NCBI RefSeq assembly: GCF_011806525.1
Contig: NZ_JAAVKI010000002.1
Span: 597,445-661,444, forward strand
Origin: Thalassospira sp. HF15
Lineage (GTDB): Bacteria; Pseudomonadota; Alphaproteobacteria; Rhodospirillales; Thalassospiraceae
Reading direction: 5' to 3'
Length of the DNA: 64,000 nucleotides
Positions 45,471-54,655 of the stretch are shown piece after piece (position 1 is the stretch's first letter; every line of letters starts with the position of its first letter). The notes beneath the pieces were generated by a model. The model searched no databases. It worked only from the letters and a program-made list of their open reading frames with translations, and was not told the DNA's origin. The translations under genes and the position numbers were made by a program.

Positions 45471-46673
45471 CTAATTGTCCAATGCCTGCGCGATGCGGGT
45501 CAGTCCATCCCGCGTGGTTTCAAGATCGTGCACAAGGGCGATGCGGATGAACTGCTTGCCCGGATTGTGGCCCTTGGCGTCGGTCATCGACAAATAGCTT
45601 CCCGGAATGACCTTGACCCCGGTTTCCTTCCAGATTTTCCGGGTGGCGGCCTCATCATCGCCAACATCAAGCCACAGGAAAAATCCGCCAGGCGGGCGAT
45701 AAAAACCAAACCGGTTGCCAAAGACTTCCTCGGCAATGTCGATTTTCGCCCGATAGAGATCGCGATTTTCTTCGGCATGCGCATCATCGTTCCAAAGCAC
45801 GGTGGATGCGGCCATTACCGGCATCGGAATGGTCGCCGAGCAATAGCTGCGCAGTGCTGTAAAGCGTTTGATGATTTTTTCATCACCGGCAACAAAGCCT
45901 GACCTTAACCCCGGTGCGCTCGATCGTTTCGACAGGCTGTGGAAGACAAGAATATTGTCCATGTTCCCACCTTGCGCAGAACAGATTTCCAATGCCCCGG
46001 TCGGTGCAGCGGTGTCATAGATATCGGCGTAGCATTCATCCATGGCCAGCACGAAGTCATGCTTGCGCGCCAGGGAAATGATCTGTTCCAGGTAGGCGCG
46101 CGACGCAATGGCACCCTGCGGGTTGGCCGGCGAACACAGGAAAAATAGAGCGCAGGCATCAAGGTCCTTAGGGTCAATCTGGTCAAGGTCGGGCAGAAAA
46201 CCATTTTCCGGACCCGCTGCAAGCGGCACCATTTCGGCATCATTCAAAACCGCCGCTCCGCAATAGACCTGATAGAACGGGTTGGGCAGCAACACCTTGG
46301 GTTTGGGACCTGGCTGGTCCTGCGGAATGACTGTGGTGGCAATCAGATAAAGGGCCTCGCGCGTGCCAGCGACCGGCAGGACGTGATCATCACGATCAAT
46401 CATGTCTTTGGGCAGGTCATAGCGCCGATCCAGCCAGTTCTTGATGGCTTCACGGAGTTCGGGTGTGCCGGCACCGGGCGGATATTTGTGCCAAAGGCTG
46501 GCATGTTTGACCATGGCTTCGGTGATCATCGCGGGCGGTTCGTGCTGCGGTTCGCCGATCGACATCACAAGTGGCGGCTGACCGGGTTCAATACCGTCAA
46601 GCAGGGTTGCCAATCGCGGAAACGGATAGGCAGGCAATTGATCCAGGCGCGCGTTAAACATGTTCGTCGTCAT
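45471..46673 (-). CDS. dapC: PLP aminotransferase, DapC-like (succinyldiaminopimelate transaminase)
   Basis: 400 aa from ATG 46673; an ATG at 46661 is also possible, and a longer in-frame start at 46835 lacks family similarity. It is a fold-type I aminotransferase. The start RLDQLPAYPFPRLATLLDGIEP and MSIGEPQHEPPAMI match the DapC family of lysine/peptidoglycan biosynthesis. The PLP-binding Lys lies in VFHSLSKRSSAPGLRSGFVAGD (about residues 240-261), and FFLCSPANPQGAIASRAYL (about 170-188) and the C-terminal Arg in QFIRIALVHD are typical. It would use glutamate and N-succinyl-2-amino-6-ketopimelate. A related specificity cannot be excluded. It is transcribed towards ftsK, 56 bases away. Confidence 0.85.
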   Translation of the reverse strand: MTTNMFNARLDQLPAYPFPRLATLLDGIEPGQPPLVMSIGEPQHEPPAMITEAMVKHASLWHKYPPGAGTPELREAIKNWLDRRYDLPKDMIDRDDHVLPVAGTREALYLIATTVIPQDQPGPKPKVLLPNPFYQVYCGAAVLNDAEMVPLAAGPENGFLPDLDQIDPKDLDACALFFLCSPANPQGAIASRAYLEQIISLARKHDFVLAMDECYADIYDTAAPTGALEICSAQGGNMDNILVFHSLSKRSSAPGLRSGFVAGDEKIIKRFTALRSYCSATIPMPVMAASTVLWNDDAHAEENRDLYRAKIDIAEEVFGNRFGFYRPPGGFFLWLDVGDDEAATRKIWKETGVKVIPGSYLSMTDAKGHNPGKQFIRIALVHDLETTRDGLTRIAQALDN

Positions 46674-46854
46674 TCCAGCATGATCTGTGGCCCGCCATGT
46701 GCGGTGCCCTTGTTCAGAAGATGGGTAAAATCCCCTGACTTTACCCCTATGCCAAAAGTGCAAAGAAACATTTAAGAGCGCCGTGAAATCGGCGTTAAAC
46801 CGCCAGTGCGCTGACTTTGCGCGAAACCGTAGCAAGCTGCCTTTTGCATACGAA

Positions 46855-46887
46855 AAAAGCCCGCCCGGATATCCCGGACGGGCTTTT
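46855..46887. terminator. terminator downstream of amtB
   Basis: AAAAGCCCG and CGGGCTTTT form the outer stem, with an inner CCGG-ATAT-CCGG-type helix. It lies 50 bases after the amtB stop on the minus strand, and its symmetry allows either direction. Confidence 0.9.
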
Positions 46888-46939
46888 GATCTGATGGATC
46901 GGGTACCGTGCGAACACGGTACCCGTCAGAATGTCTCGC

Positions 46940-48268
46940 TTAGAAGCGCTGGGAACCCTTACCGAATTCCGGATAAGCTTCCATGCCTAGCTCGGTTGCG
47001 TCTGCACCGTTGGCTTCTTCTTCCTCGGAGAGGCGAATACCAACAGTGAATTTCAGAGCCAACCATACGATCGACGAAGCAACGATGGTGAATGCACCCA
47101 TTGCAACGATACCGGTGATCTGCGTGCCGAAGGAAGCACCGTCATTGGTGAACGGAACAGCAAGCGTGCCCCAGATACCGCAGACAAGGTGAACCGATAC
47201 AGCGCCGACAACGTCGTCGATTTTCAGTTTGTCGAGCAGCGGAACTGCAACAACAACCAGAATACCACCGATTGCACCGATGATGATCGCCGAACCAATG
47301 GTCGGGGTGTCCGGAGCTGCAGTGATCGAGACCAGACCAGCCAGTGCACCGTTAAGTGCCATGGTGAGGTCGACCTTTTTGTAAAGGATCTGGGTCAGGA
47401 TCATTGCTGCAACCACACCGCCAGCAGCAGCCATCGTGGTGTTGCCATAGATGTTGGCAATTGCGATGACATCAGCGCCGGTACCCATAGCAAGCTGGGA
47501 ACCACCGTTGAAGCCGAACCAGCCGAGCCACAGAACGAAAGTACCAAGCGTTGCAAGCGGAAGGTTCGAACCCGGCATCGGGTGAACAGAACCGTCTTCG
47601 CCGTATTTGCCTTTACGTGCACCAAGGATGATCGCACCGGTCAGAGCAGCCCAGCCGCCGACGGAGTGAACAATGGTGGAACCAGCAAAGTCAGAGAAGC
47701 CCATCTCTGCGAGCCAGCCGCCGCCCCAGGTCCATGCACCGGTAATCGGATACAGAACGCCAGTCAGAACAACGACGAAGATCAGGAACGGCCACAGTTT
47801 GATACGTTCGGCAACAGTACCCGAAACGATCGAGGCTGCGGTTGCAACGAACACCATCTGGAAGAACCAGTCAGACGTTGCGGAATAACCGCCAGAGAAG
47901 TCGCCACCAAGAGCGGCTGCATCATCAGCACTCCAAAGGCTCAGCGAACCGATCCAGCCCGATACATCCATGTACATCAGGTTGTAACCGATGAGGTAGT
48001 ACATGATGCCTGCGATCGCGAAGAGCGAAATGTTCTTGAGCAGAATGGTGGTAACGTTTTTGGTCCGAACAAGACCGCTTTCCAGCATCGCAAAGCCAGC
48101 AGCCATGAACATGACGATTGCGCCACTGAACAGGAAGCTAAAGCTGTTGAGAATGAACTGGGTTTCAGCCGGAACGCCTGCATCCTGAGCAAAAGCCGGA
48201 GAAGCGATTGCCAGAAGGGCGGTAGCTGCAGCTGCAGCAAGGCCGGTTTTCTTCATGGAAATAGTCAT
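46940..48268 (-). CDS. amtB: ammonium transporter AmtB
   Basis: 442 aa from ATG 48268; GGGGAG 6 bases upstream is a strong ribosome binding site and supports this over ATG 48256. A cleavable-looking signal (KKTGLAAAAATALLAIASPAFAQ) precedes 11 predicted membrane helices. Family signatures include FLFSGAIVMFMAAGFAMLESGLVRTKN (about residues 48-74), GGWAALTGAIILGARKGKYG with the conserved His just before (IVHSVGGWAAL), and LGTFVLWLGWFGFNGGS. It conducts ammonium/ammonia across the inner membrane and is blocked by GlnK. It is 23 bases downstream of glnK in the classic glnK-amtB operon. Confidence 0.97.
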   Translation of the reverse strand: MTISMKKTGLAAAAATALLAIASPAFAQDAGVPAETQFILNSFSFLFSGAIVMFMAAGFAMLESGLVRTKNVTTILLKNISLFAIAGIMYYLIGYNLMYMDVSGWIGSLSLWSADDAAALGGDFSGGYSATSDWFFQMVFVATAASIVSGTVAERIKLWPFLIFVVVLTGVLYPITGAWTWGGGWLAEMGFSDFAGSTIVHSVGGWAALTGAIILGARKGKYGEDGSVHPMPGSNLPLATLGTFVLWLGWFGFNGGSQLAMGTGADVIAIANIYGNTTMAAAGGVVAAMILTQILYKKVDLTMALNGALAGLVSITAAPDTPTIGSAIIIGAIGGILVVVAVPLLDKLKIDDVVGAVSVHLVCGIWGTLAVPFTNDGASFGTQITGIVAMGAFTIVASSIVWLALKFTVGIRLSEEEEANGADATELGMEAYPEFGKGSQRF

Positions 48269-48291
48269 AATGTCTCCCCTTGTCTCTGGAC

Positions 48292-48675
<384 letters not shown>

Positions 48676-48702
48676 TCACGATTTCGCAGTCCCACGTTCC
48701 AA

Positions 48703-48718
48703 ACCAAGAATCGTGCCA
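48703..48718 (-). promoter_or_regulatory. candidate sigma-54 promoter of glnK-amtB
   Basis: On the minus strand the sequence is TGGCAC-GATTC-TTGGT. The -24 element TGGCAC is perfect and the spacing to the -12 element is right. The -12 box reads TTGG where the consensus is TTGC. The -12 box lies about 75 bases upstream of the glnK start codon. Confidence 0.7.
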
Positions 48719-49204
48719 GACTCAAAATAAAACTGTTAAATACTTGATTTTAAAATGAAAAATAGGAAGTTACGCCCCAAGGTTTGTGACTCTGCGCGGT
48801 CATACAGGGCTTAAAATCTGCACAAAATCTGTTGTTGTTCAAAAAATGTGCATATTTTTTAATCAACCAGCCGGGGAAATGAAAAGCGCTTACAGCTCAA
48901 TGCTCTGTAGCGCGTCATTTCCTTACCCGAAGTGTTTGGCCTGCAACCGCTGCGTATGTGTCACAACATGACGTCTGAGATTGTATGGCTGTGTGCAGAA
49001 CGCTTTTTGTCGCGGTGTCTGTGCTCAAGGTCTCGATAACAGCTTCGGGATGATCGGTGCGGGTTGTGGCGACGTATCTGGCAGGGTAAAGATGTGCAAA
49101 CAATGCTTTCACGACGCTCTATTGCGTCAGGTCAACGCGGGCGTCCGGTCCTCAAGGTAAACCGGCATTCAGGGCATTGGCCAAAAGACACAGGAAATTG
49201 CGAC
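48719..49204. other. divergent intergenic region glnK / UbiH-type gene
   Basis: This stretch beyond the sigma-54 promoter is AT-rich in parts (about 48730-48770 and 48830-48870). It should hold NtrC enhancer sites for glnK and the promoter of the gene at 49205, but I could not assign any reliably. Short open frames on both strands lack ribosome binding sites or recognisable products. Confidence 0.5.
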
Positions 49205-50428
49205 ATGCATGATCAGCAGGCACTTCAAACCGATGTCATCATTCTTGGGGGCGGATTGAATGGCGCGTCCATGGCCTTGGCGCTGGCGCATGGTGGTATC
49301 AAGTCGGTGGTGGTTGATTATGCAGATCCCAAAACCATCCTGACGGCCAATTATGATGGACGTACCTGTGCAATTGCGGCGGCATCCAAATCGGTACTTG
49401 AAGTGATCGGTGCCTGGGAAAACATGGCCGACGGTGCAGAACCGATCCTTGATATCCGCATTGCCGATGGCCAAAGCCCGCTCTTCCTGCACTATGATCA
49501 TCACGATGTCGGTGACGAGCCGCTTGGCTATATTGTTGAAAACCTTGTCACGCGCAGTGCGCTTTATCGTGCCATCGAAAAAAACGATCTGGTCAAAATG
49601 ATTGCACCTGCACGGGTCGATACGATTACGCGCGATCAGGGCGGAATGACGATTACACTGGCGGATGGTCAGTCTGTGCGCGCGCCGCTTGCAATCGGTG
49701 CAGAGGGACGCAAGTCGATGCTGCGCGAGTGGGCCGGGATCAAGACTTATAACTGGAGCTACAAGCAAAGTGCGGTCGTCTGCACGGTCAAGCACAAGCA
49801 GCCCCATAATGGCCTGGCGGTTGAACACTTCCTGCCGGCGGGGCCATTTGCCATCCTGCCGATGACCGACAACCGCTGTTCAATCGTCTGGACTGAGGGT
49901 ACCGAGCAGGCCAATTATCTGGTCAATCTTGATGAACAGACCTTTGTCGATGAACTTCATCGCCGGTTTGATGGCTATCTTGGTGATCTCGAAGTGATTG
50001 GTCCGCGCTTCTGCTATCCGCTTGGGTTGCAGCATGCCTATCACTATACCCAGGATCGCCTGGCGCTGATTGGGGATGCGGCTCATGGTATGCATCCCAT
50101 TGCCGGTCAGGGGCTTAACATGGGGATCCGTGATGTTGCCGTTCTCGCAGAAATTCTGGTCAATGCCCGTCGTCTTGGCCGTGATCTTGGCAGTGCGGAT
50201 GTGCTGGCAGAATATGAACAGTGGCGCCGTTTCGACAACACGGTGATGCTGGCCGTGACTGACCTCACGACCCGATTGTTCTCCAATGACATTGCACCAA
50301 TTCGTTGGGCACGTGATATCGGACTGGCTGTTGTTGAGAAAATCCCGCCACTGAAAAAGACCTTCATGTCGCATGCCATGGGCTATGCCGGGACACTTCC
50401 CAAACTGATGCAGGGCAAGTCTTTGTAA
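49205..50428 (+). CDS. FAD-dependent ubiquinone-biosynthesis hydroxylase (UbiH/Coq6 type)
   Basis: 407 aa from ATG 49205, with CAGGAAA upstream; a longer in-frame start at 49064 is unsupported. It has the FAD-binding dinucleotide motif VIILGGGLNGASMALALAHGG (about residues 11-31) and RTCAIAAASKSVLEVIG, and the second FAD motif LALIGDAAHGMHPIAGQGLNMGIRDVAVLAEI (about 288-319). These match UbiH/UbiF/VisC-type monooxygenases that hydroxylate the ubiquinone ring. The position of the ring hydroxylated cannot be told; alphaproteobacteria often use one broad-specificity enzyme (UbiL or UbiM) for several steps. It appears monocistronic. Confidence 0.88.
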   Translation: MHDQQALQTDVIILGGGLNGASMALALAHGGIKSVVVDYADPKTILTANYDGRTCAIAAASKSVLEVIGAWENMADGAEPILDIRIADGQSPLFLHYDHHDVGDEPLGYIVENLVTRSALYRAIEKNDLVKMIAPARVDTITRDQGGMTITLADGQSVRAPLAIGAEGRKSMLREWAGIKTYNWSYKQSAVVCTVKHKQPHNGLAVEHFLPAGPFAILPMTDNRCSIVWTEGTEQANYLVNLDEQTFVDELHRRFDGYLGDLEVIGPRFCYPLGLQHAYHYTQDRLALIGDAAHGMHPIAGQGLNMGIRDVAVLAEILVNARRLGRDLGSADVLAEYEQWRRFDNTVMLAVTDLTTRLFSNDIAPIRWARDIGLAVVEKIPPLKKTFMSHAMGYAGTLPKLMQGKSL

Positions 50429-50552
50429 CCGCTGGAATTTCTTCGGTGAAAATTGCTGGTTGTCGCTCCACAAGAAAATGCAATTTTCAAGATAAATGGC
50501 ACAAGGTCATTTAAAATCGTTCAAAACTGTGTCGTTTTTTCTGACCGGTTGT

Positions 50553-50566
50553 TGATTTGTGTCAAC
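50553..50566 (+). promoter_or_regulatory. FNR/Anr-type box upstream of ompW
   Basis: TTGAT-TTGT-GTCAA matches the TTGAT-N4-ATCAA consensus at nine of ten positions. It ends 62 bases before the ompW start codon, a suitable position for activation by an oxygen-sensing FNR/CRP-family regulator. Confidence 0.65.
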
Positions 50567-50628
50567 AAGTCAGCAAACAGAAAAGCGCAATGTCCCCCCG
50601 AGTTGATCAAATTAACAGGGGACAGATA

Positions 50629-51285
50629 ATGTCATTCAAATCCAAACTCCTTGGCACCGCGTTGTTGGGTGGCATGATGGCCGCTTCGCTTGTTGCTGCC
50701 AATCCGGCTTCCGCACAGACCGCCGAATTCAAAACCAAACAGGCCGGTGACATTGTTATCCGTGCACGTGGTATTGCGATGGTTCCGGACGAAGACACCT
50801 ATGACGATACGATCGGATCTGGTGAAGGCCAGCTGAACAATGATTTTGTGCCCGAAGTCGATTTTTCCTACTTCGTGACCGACAACATCGCACTTGAGCT
50901 GATCGCCGCAACAACCCAGCATGATCTGGATTGGGTGAACCCGAACCTAGATGCCGGTTCTGTGCGTTTGCTGCCGCCGACCTTGACCCTGCAGTACCAC
51001 TTCATGCCGGAAAGCCGCTGGAGCCCTTATGTTGGTGCCGGTATCAACTACACCTTCTTCTATGACTCCAAGCCGGGCCAGTTCAACTCCGTCAAATATG
51101 ATGATGGCTTTGGCTATGCCTTCCAGGCCGGTTTTGACTATGCGATTTCGGGACCGTGGTCGCTTAACCTTGATGTCAAAAAAGTATTTCTTGATACTGA
51201 CATCAGCATCAATAATGGCGCCAACACCTCCAAAGCCCATCTTGATCCGTGGGTCTTCGGTCTTGGCGTTGGATACCGCTTCTAA
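50629..51285 (+). CDS. ompW: outer membrane protein OmpW
   Basis: 218 aa from ATG 50629. A Sec signal peptide ends at NPASAQ (residues ~23-28, cleavage after ASA). The mature part is an eight-stranded beta-barrel with the OmpW pattern: AGDIVIRARGIAMVPDEDT near the N-terminus, FVTDNIALELIAATTQHD, LLPPTLTLQYHFMPESRWSPYVGAGINYTFFYD, and a C-terminal Phe in DPWVFGLGVGYRF, which is the barrel assembly signal. OmpW forms a narrow hydrophobic channel and in E. coli responds to oxygen through FNR; a matching box lies upstream. The nearest in-frame longer start (50557) would add no signal-like sequence. A terminator follows. Confidence 0.95.
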   Translation: MSFKSKLLGTALLGGMMAASLVAANPASAQTAEFKTKQAGDIVIRARGIAMVPDEDTYDDTIGSGEGQLNNDFVPEVDFSYFVTDNIALELIAATTQHDLDWVNPNLDAGSVRLLPPTLTLQYHFMPESRWSPYVGAGINYTFFYDSKPGQFNSVKYDDGFGYAFQAGFDYAISGPWSLNLDVKKVFLDTDISINNGANTSKAHLDPWVFGLGVGYRF

Positions 51286-51326
51286 GGGCGACTGTTCGGG
51301 AAGTTTTCCCATACCGCCAAAATACG

Positions 51327-51359
51327 AAAACGGTCCTGTCTATGGCAGGGCCGTTTTTT
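51327..51359 (+). terminator. intrinsic terminator after ompW
   Basis: AAAACGG(T)CCTG and CAGG(G)CCGTTTTTT form a stem with one G-T pair and a TCTATGG loop, ending in a T-run. Confidence 0.88.
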
Positions 51360-51416
51360 GTGCCAATTGGCATTCAGTACGGGTGAGTCGGCATGCGCGC
51401 CAGTATGTCGCGAGTT

Positions 51417-51794
51417 TTACGGCTCGCGCGATAGCCCGCGGGCCTCAAGTGCAGCCAGATAGTCCGACCAGAGCTTGTCCTGTTTGTCGTGCATCTCGCG
51501 GAGATATTGCCAACTGAACAGGCCGCTATCGTGCAAATCATCAAAACTGATGCGCACGGCATAGTTCCCGACCGGCGTGATATCGATAATGCCGACATGG
51601 CGGCGTCCGGCAATGATCTTCTTTTCTGATGGATGATGCCCCTGAACCTCGGCCGATGGGCTTTCCACCCGAAGTAATTCAGCACTCAGGCGCGTTTGAG
51701 TACCGTCATCCCAGATGATTTCCAGAATACGGTCGTCACGCAGGTAATTGATTTCAACCGGGGTGAAAGCCGGGGTAAAGCCGTCATTGGACAT
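51417..51794 (-). CDS. DUF971 domain protein (gamma-butyrobetaine hydroxylase N-terminal-like)
   Basis: 125 aa. The motif INYLRDDRILEIIWDDGTQTRLSAELLRVESPSAEVQGH is the DUF971 signature, and the C-terminal part VGNYAVRISFDDLHDSGLFSWQYLREM is the conserved half. In eukaryotes the domain is found at the N-terminus of gamma-butyrobetaine hydroxylases and in Fe-S assembly factors (HSPD-like Apd/Mrp companions). Its stand-alone bacterial role is not established. It is the last gene of the minus-strand operon cnoX-LON-domain-Trm112-DUF971, 20 bases after Trm112. Confidence 0.92.
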   Translation of the reverse strand: MSNDGFTPAFTPVEINYLRDDRILEIIWDDGTQTRLSAELLRVESPSAEVQGHHPSEKKIIAGRRHVGIIDITPVGNYAVRISFDDLHDSGLFSWQYLREMHDKQDKLWSDYLAALEARGLSREP

Positions 51795-51814
51795 GATAAC
51801 AGACAGCCTTTGCC

Positions 51815-52003
51815 TTAATCTTCAATGGCGCGGGCTTCGTCGGGCAGCATGATCGGAATACCGTCACGGATCGGGTAGGCAAGGCCGGCCTTCGGGCTGA
51901 TCAGCTCGTTATTCTCACGGTCATATTCCAACGCCTGCTTGGTTACCGGACAGACAAGGATTTCAAGAAGTTTCGGGTCTACCGGGCTCGGGGTTGCGGT
52001 CAT
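51815..52003 (-). CDS. Trm112 family protein
   Basis: 62 aa. The sequence [50 protein letters not shown] is the Trm112/YcaR signature. In eukaryotes Trm112 is a methyltransferase partner; the short bacterial proteins are uncharacterised and many lack some of the zinc Cys. Here a single Cys (LVCP) is present, so a full zinc knuckle is unlikely. It lies 47 bases after the LON-domain gene on the minus strand. Confidence 0.93.
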   Translation of the reverse strand: MTATPSPVDPKLLEILVCPVTKQALEYDRENNELISPKAGLAYPIRDGIPIMLPDEARAIED

Positions 52004-52050
52004 GAATTCAGCCTTCGGGTTGGGTCTGCCGCTTGAAACGGCATGAATGT

Positions 52051-52743
52051 TCAGTTGGTGTTGCTGTGTGTCTGCTTGGGGTCGGCATGGACAGCCATTT
52101 CAAGCAACGTTGTCAACATATCGCCGCGATCATACAGGGTTGTGCATTCGAGCAAAGCCTGTTTTTCAAGCGGACTCAGGCGACAGCCCATCGAAATCGT
52201 GGTGATCAGCATTTCATCATCACTGTCAGAAAGCGTATCCCAGCAGGACCTTAGCGAATGCTGGGCAAAATAGGCCTCAAGTGCCATACGCAGCCGGTCA
52301 CGATTGATGGGCATGTCATCATCGCCCGGAAGGGTCAGGTCATCCTTCCACGGGGCAAAGTCGCCGCGCACCCGCCGATACCCGCCAGAATTTTCCGGCA
52401 GTTCCTCGGTCACGTTAAAGCGGCATACCCCGGTCAGGGTGATCAGAAAACGTCCATCGTCGGTCTCGCTAAAGGCGGTAATGCGGCCCGCACATCCTGT
52501 GGAAAAGATCTCCGGGTGATCCGGATCCATGAAATAGGCATTGCGCTGGTCCGGACGCGGCTGGATCATGCCGATCATACGGTCCTGACCAAGTGCATCA
52601 CTCACCATATTCATGTATCGCGGCTCAAAGATATTGAGCGGCAGATGCCCGCGCGGTAGCAAAAGTGCACCGCTCAGCGGGAATACCGGCATGGTTTCCG
52701 GAAGATCCGAAAGTTCAGGATCAAAGTGGCCGCATATGCTCAT
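52051..52743 (-). CDS. LON substrate-binding-domain protein
   Basis: 230 aa. It consists of a LON N-terminal (substrate-binding) domain without the ATPase or protease parts: [38 protein letters not shown] at residues 15-52, then [29 protein letters not shown] at about 83-111. Such stand-alone LON-domain proteins are common in alphaproteobacteria and have no settled function. Its start overlaps the stop of the cnoX gene (ATGA). Confidence 0.93.
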   Translation of the reverse strand: MSICGHFDPELSDLPETMPVFPLSGALLLPRGHLPLNIFEPRYMNMVSDALGQDRMIGMIQPRPDQRNAYFMDPDHPEIFSTGCAGRITAFSETDDGRFLITLTGVCRFNVTEELPENSGGYRRVRGDFAPWKDDLTLPGDDDMPINRDRLRMALEAYFAQHSLRSCWDTLSDSDDEMLITTISMGCRLSPLEKQALLECTTLYDRGDMLTTLLEMAVHADPKQTHSNTN

Positions 52744-53672
52744 GAAAATAATACCGTCGATAAGGCACGGCGTCCGGCGACGCTGGCAGGGTCCATCGGA
52801 CCCCAGGCTTCAAAAAACTTCAGGAGCTGCGTGCGTCCTGCATCTTCGTTCCAGTCGCGATTATTGCGAATGATGGTAATCATGGCATTGACTGCTTCAT
52901 CGCGTTTGTTCGCGGCAAAGCACGCCATGCCATAATCAAACTGCGCCTGCGGGTCATTCGGGTTGGCCTCTGCGGCGGCACGGGCAGCATCAAGGTCTTC
53001 GCTTGATGCACCGGACTCGGCCAGTTCAAGTGCGCTGATCGCTTCGCTGACGGCCGGCTTCAGGCGCAGGGTTTCTGGCATGTCTTCAATATACTGGCGC
53101 GCGGCCTCAAGTTCTTCCATGGCGACAAGGCAGCGGATCACGCCACCTGTGGCCTGTTCGTTTTCACCTTCGCCGTCGCGTTCCAGCACCGCACCATAAA
53201 GTCCGTAGGCAGTCTGTATGTCATCATTGCCAAGAGCTTCAGCGGCCTGGTCCAAAAGCGCTTCAACCGGACTTTCAATCGGGCCACCAGCAAGCTTCTC
53301 ATAGAAGGCGCGCACTTCGCTTTCGGGCTGTCCACCCTGGAAACCATCGACCGGACGCCCGCCCTTGAAGGCATAAACCGTCGGAACCGACTGGATGCGC
53401 AGCTGCATCGCCAGTTCCTGGTTCTCATCGATATTGACCTTGACCAGTTTGACGCGTCCGCCAGCCTCCCGCGTGACCTTTTCGATCACCGGGGTCAGGT
53501 TTTTGCATGGTCCGCACCACGGCGCCCAGAAGTCGACAACCACCGGAACTTCCATCGATGGTTCGATGACGTCCTGGACGAAGGTTTCAACAGAACTGTC
53601 CTTGATCAGGTCTGAATCCTGATTTTGGCTGGTGGCGCCATCCGGCGCATTCGCGTCAAGAATGATCGACAT
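52740..53672 (-). CDS. cnoX: thioredoxin-TPR co-chaperone (CnoX/YbbN-like)
   Basis: 310 aa. An N-terminal thioredoxin domain (about residues 25-135) has the WAPWCGPCKNLTPVIEKV active site, so both cysteines are present, unlike E. coli CnoX, which lacks the redox pair. The C-terminal half (about 140-300) is TPR-like helices. CnoX protects proteins from over-oxidation during hypochlorous-acid stress and delivers them to GroEL and DnaK. The conserved CxxC suggests the alphaproteobacterial form is also redox-active, as described for other YbbN proteins. It heads the four-gene operon. Confidence 0.92.
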   Translation of the reverse strand: MSIILDANAPDGATSQNQDSDLIKDSSVETFVQDVIEPSMEVPVVVDFWAPWCGPCKNLTPVIEKVTREAGGRVKLVKVNIDENQELAMQLRIQSVPTVYAFKGGRPVDGFQGGQPESEVRAFYEKLAGGPIESPVEALLDQAAEALGNDDIQTAYGLYGAVLERDGEGENEQATGGVIRCLVAMEELEAARQYIEDMPETLRLKPAVSEAISALELAESGASSEDLDAARAAAEANPNDPQAQFDYGMACFAANKRDEAVNAMITIIRNNRDWNEDAGRTQLLKFFEAWGPMDPASVAGRRALSTVLFS

Positions 53673-53806
53673 TATTGTGTACTCGCTAATTCTGAATTCT
53701 AGATGATACCGCCCTGCCCGGACGACAAGAGGTGCTCATGTGATATTGCGTGCTACCTATACTTAAATATAAGCAAATTTAAGGCGTTACCTCAGATGTC
53801 CGTAGT

Positions 53807-54325
53807 TCATTTATCTTCTGTTGCCGCGTCTTCGCCATCGAAATCAATGATCATTGCCTCATAGCCAAGAGAGTCTACAAACGTTAACAGATCCTTCGAG
53901 GAAATTGTCGTGGTTCGATCGTTTCGCAAGGGGTGAAAGTTCAACACGTCCCCGTTGGCAAGTTTGGCATCAAGTGCAAGTTTCACCTTGCGTTCCTGAT
54001 CATTGAGAAGCGCAAAGGGCGTTACCGATCCCGGCTTGATGCCCAGCGTTTCGATCAGAAGTTCCGGTTTGCCAAATGACAGGCGTGCACATCCCAGCCG
54101 CTTGTGCAGATGGTTCATGCGGATTTCGGTCTCTTCTTCGGCAACGACGAGCCACAATTCACCTTTCTTGTCTTTGACAAACAGGTTCTTGGAATGAAGA
54201 CCCGGCAGGTCGCCGCGCAATTTTTGCGAATCCTCGACCGTAAACAGTGGTTCGTGTTCATGTGTGGTCGTTTCGATGCCCAATTTGGCGAGGTGATCGA
54301 AAAGCTGGGTTGATGGATCGCTCAT
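53807..54325 (-). CDS. prolyl-tRNA editing protein (ProXp-ala / YbaK-like)
   Basis: 172 aa from ATG 54325 (MSDPSTQLFDHLAKLGIETTTHEH); in-frame codons back to 54649 run through a tRNA gene and are spurious. GGGAAAGAGC upstream serves as ribosome binding site. The YbaK fold is visible as EPLFTVEDSQKLRGDLPGLHSKNLFVKDKKGELWLVV, KRLGCARLSFGKPELLIETLGIKPGSVTPFALLND, and NFHPLRNDRTTTIS. This is closest to the free-standing ProXp-ala (PrdX) deacylases that clear Ala-tRNA-Pro. The precise tRNA substrate is an inference. Confidence 0.9.
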   Translation of the reverse strand: MSDPSTQLFDHLAKLGIETTTHEHEPLFTVEDSQKLRGDLPGLHSKNLFVKDKKGELWLVVAEEETEIRMNHLHKRLGCARLSFGKPELLIETLGIKPGSVTPFALLNDQERKVKLALDAKLANGDVLNFHPLRNDRTTTISSKDLLTFVDSLGYEAMIIDFDGEDAATEDK

Positions 54326-54477
54326 GCTCTTTCCCTTGCGGCTGTGCGCCAAAAGATAACCAAGTTCAAAACCGGACGCAAATTTGCGTAAACCGGGTCG
54401 GATTTCGACAATTGAAACGCTTAAAGTCAAGGAAAACCGCCAAAATTCCCGTTGTCGCGATTTCATGGAAAAAAGGG

Positions 54478-54505
54478 TTGCAATCGCTCTTTGTTGGGCT
54501 ATTAT
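54478..54505 (+). promoter_or_regulatory. candidate sigma-70 promoter of the tRNA-Gly pair
   Basis: TTGCAA (54478-54483) and TATTAT (54500-54505) are separated by 16 bases, 38 bases before the first tRNA. Both boxes are close to consensus. Confidence 0.55.
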
Positions 54506-54543
54506 CCGCGCCGCTCCACAGGGGCAGAAACAATCTGATGAAC

Positions 54544-54618
54544 GCGGGCGTAGCTCAGGGGTAGAGCATAACCTTGCCAAGGTTAGGGTCGAGAGTTCGA
54601 ATCTCTTCGCCCGCTCCA
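54544..54618 (+). tRNA. tRNA-Gly (GCC), copy 1
   Basis: 75 bases including an encoded CCA. The acceptor stem GCGGGCG/CGCCCGC, D arm GCTCAGGGGTAGAGC, anticodon loop TTGCCAA (anticodon GCC) and T arm with GTTCGAATC are all visible and pair correctly. GCC reads GGC and GGU glycine codons. Confidence 0.97.
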
Positions 54619-54655
54619 TCAGACCGGTTTCAGAAGTCATCGCTTTCATGATGAT

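Noticed and set aside
48786..49112. Small open frames upstream of the UbiH-type gene
   Set aside because: No ribosome binding site, low complexity and no recognisable product.
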